From the NCBI GenBank assembly GCA_013396635.1, contig WBMW01001574.1, positions 2,182,814 through 2,246,813 on the forward strand: a DNA stretch of 64,000 bases, read 5' to 3'. Source of the stretch: Penelope pileata (taxonomy: Eukaryota; Chordata; Aves; Galliformes; Cracidae). A model generated the notes under the pieces. It ran no database searches, was not told where the DNA came from, and saw only the letters and a list, made by a program, of their open reading frames with translations. The position numbers and the translations under genes were made by a program. This document shows positions 62,976 to 64,000 of the stretch, piece after piece; position 1 is the stretch's first letter, and every line of letters starts with the position of its first letter.

Positions 62976-64000
62976 ATCTAAGGGCTGTTGTTGTGGTGAT
63001 TCCCACTTGGAAGAGAGATGAAGCACAGGGAATCTCATAGACATGCCTGTTTTCATGTGACCTCCAGTTCCATTTCCAGACCTGCAGGGCTTGTTGAAAA
63101 TGCCTACAGTCTCTTCCACTTCTCCCCATCTCCTATGCCAGCCACTACTTCAGCAGCAGCCTAACCCTGGGGCACCTGGTGCTGCGGAGAGATGTGTGGG
63201 TGTGCTACACCCCCTAAATGCATGAGGATGAACTCTGATCACACAGGGTCTCTCTCTCTCTCTGGTCTCACAGACCTGGTCTCGAGGAATACCTGGAGAT
63301 ACCCTCAAAGGACAGCACGGAGCTCTTCTCACAGATGTGGCTTCAGAGTAACACCTGGCTTGGTGGATGTCCTGTCATTGAGATCACAATCAGAGTTTGT
63401 TCACAGGAAATAGGAATATATACTTGCACACTGTTCTAGGCCAAATTCCAAATACAGGAGTTTATAATAATTGTCCACAAACTTTTGTGTTTTAGTTTAA
63501 CTCTTTCCCTTACCTGCTTTTCCTTCCACTCTGTTTGTCTCCCAGTTTGAAAACTGCATCTTGTGTGTGCTGTAGGATTTGTTTTGCTTTGTTTTCGCAA
63601 AAAGTCAAAGCAATCAATGTCAGACAAGTCTGAACACGTCTTACTAGATCTTGGCAACAAAATCCTAAATTTAGATCTGGACACGATCTTCAGCCCATCC
63701 AGGAGAGGGGAGAAGTCTCTTCCACCAGTAGGCCTCAGATAAAAGCTGTGGCACCACTCCCATTGCTTATCCTCCTTGGGGTTTCCTCTTTGCCCTTTCC
63801 TGCTGTTTTCTCAATACCACCCCACACCAACAAATCTAGATGATGCATATCACAGTATGGAATCTGTTCTCCTACACTGTAATTTCCAACAGATTTACAA
63901 ACAAATACAGTAGTTGCTCTTTAGAAGGCAGAAAGATGCATCATTTCATGGAGACAAATATACTTGCATTCTTTTGTTCTGTTTCATTGTTAACCTCAGT
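62976..64000. other. Unique DNA to window end
   Basis: Slightly GC-richer than average between 63040 and 63370, with a TC run at 63248-63262. On the minus strand a frame open from about 63790 to 63436 crosses a strong donor-like CAG/gtaagg at 63505-63510. It has no recognisable domain and its length is within chance expectation. No repeat family identified. Confidence 0.45.

Noticed and set aside
63436..63790. About 118-codon minus-strand open stretch with a strong internal donor
   Set aside because: No clean acceptor upstream and no recognised domain; such lengths are expected a few times by chance.

Overview
This window looks like bird nuclear DNA, probably from a galliform (chicken, turkey or quail type). 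It is AT-rich, has no recognisable complete protein-coding gene, and its recognisable content is almost all avian or sauropsid transposon remnants. The diagnostic families are CR1 LINEs (ten copies or fragments, many ending in the typical 'gattctatg' tail), three short internally deleted mariner copies of the Galluhop type, one solo avian ERVL-type LTR, and a decayed hAT (Charlie-type) transposase. The species-level guess rests on recalled repeat families, not on a search.

Layout. 0-1.5 kb: two mariner deletion derivatives in opposite orientation. 1.5-8.5 kb: unique AT-rich DNA, a CA microsatellite, and a 907-base assembly gap lying between a (TTCC)n and a (TTTC)n tract. 8.5-9.8 kb: CR1 reverse-transcriptase remnant on +. 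9.8-15.4 kb: mostly unique, with a short old CR1-like tail near 12.5 kb. 15.5-17.7 kb: two CR1 pieces on -, the second about 1.6 kb. 17.7-26.8 kb: unique. 26.8-27.3 kb: third mariner copy. 30.2-31.3 kb: CR1 on - with an internal deletion marked by a single N. 31.3-40.7 kb: unique, with a short CR1 tail at 37.3 kb. 40.73-41.37 kb: a CTCTT array of about 125 perfect units. 42.9-44.0 kb: CR1 3' end followed by a solo LTR. 47.4 kb: old LINE endonuclease remnant. 52.1-52.6 kb: ancient sauropsid CR1 3' region. 55.0-56.2 kb: CR1 on - with an internal deletion. 61.1-63.0 kb: a pair of promoter/LTR-like direct repeats, the second abutting the hAT remnant. The rest is unique DNA.

The window is therefore best read as a gene desert or the inside of a very large intron. 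A few short open segments flanked by good splice signals, mainly on the minus strand (58.40, 20.28, 10.7 and 3.04 kb), could be exons of an unidentified long gene. They are hypotheses only: I recognise none of the peptides, and some such segments are expected by chance. No operon, RNA gene, CRISPR array or new multi-gene system is visible.
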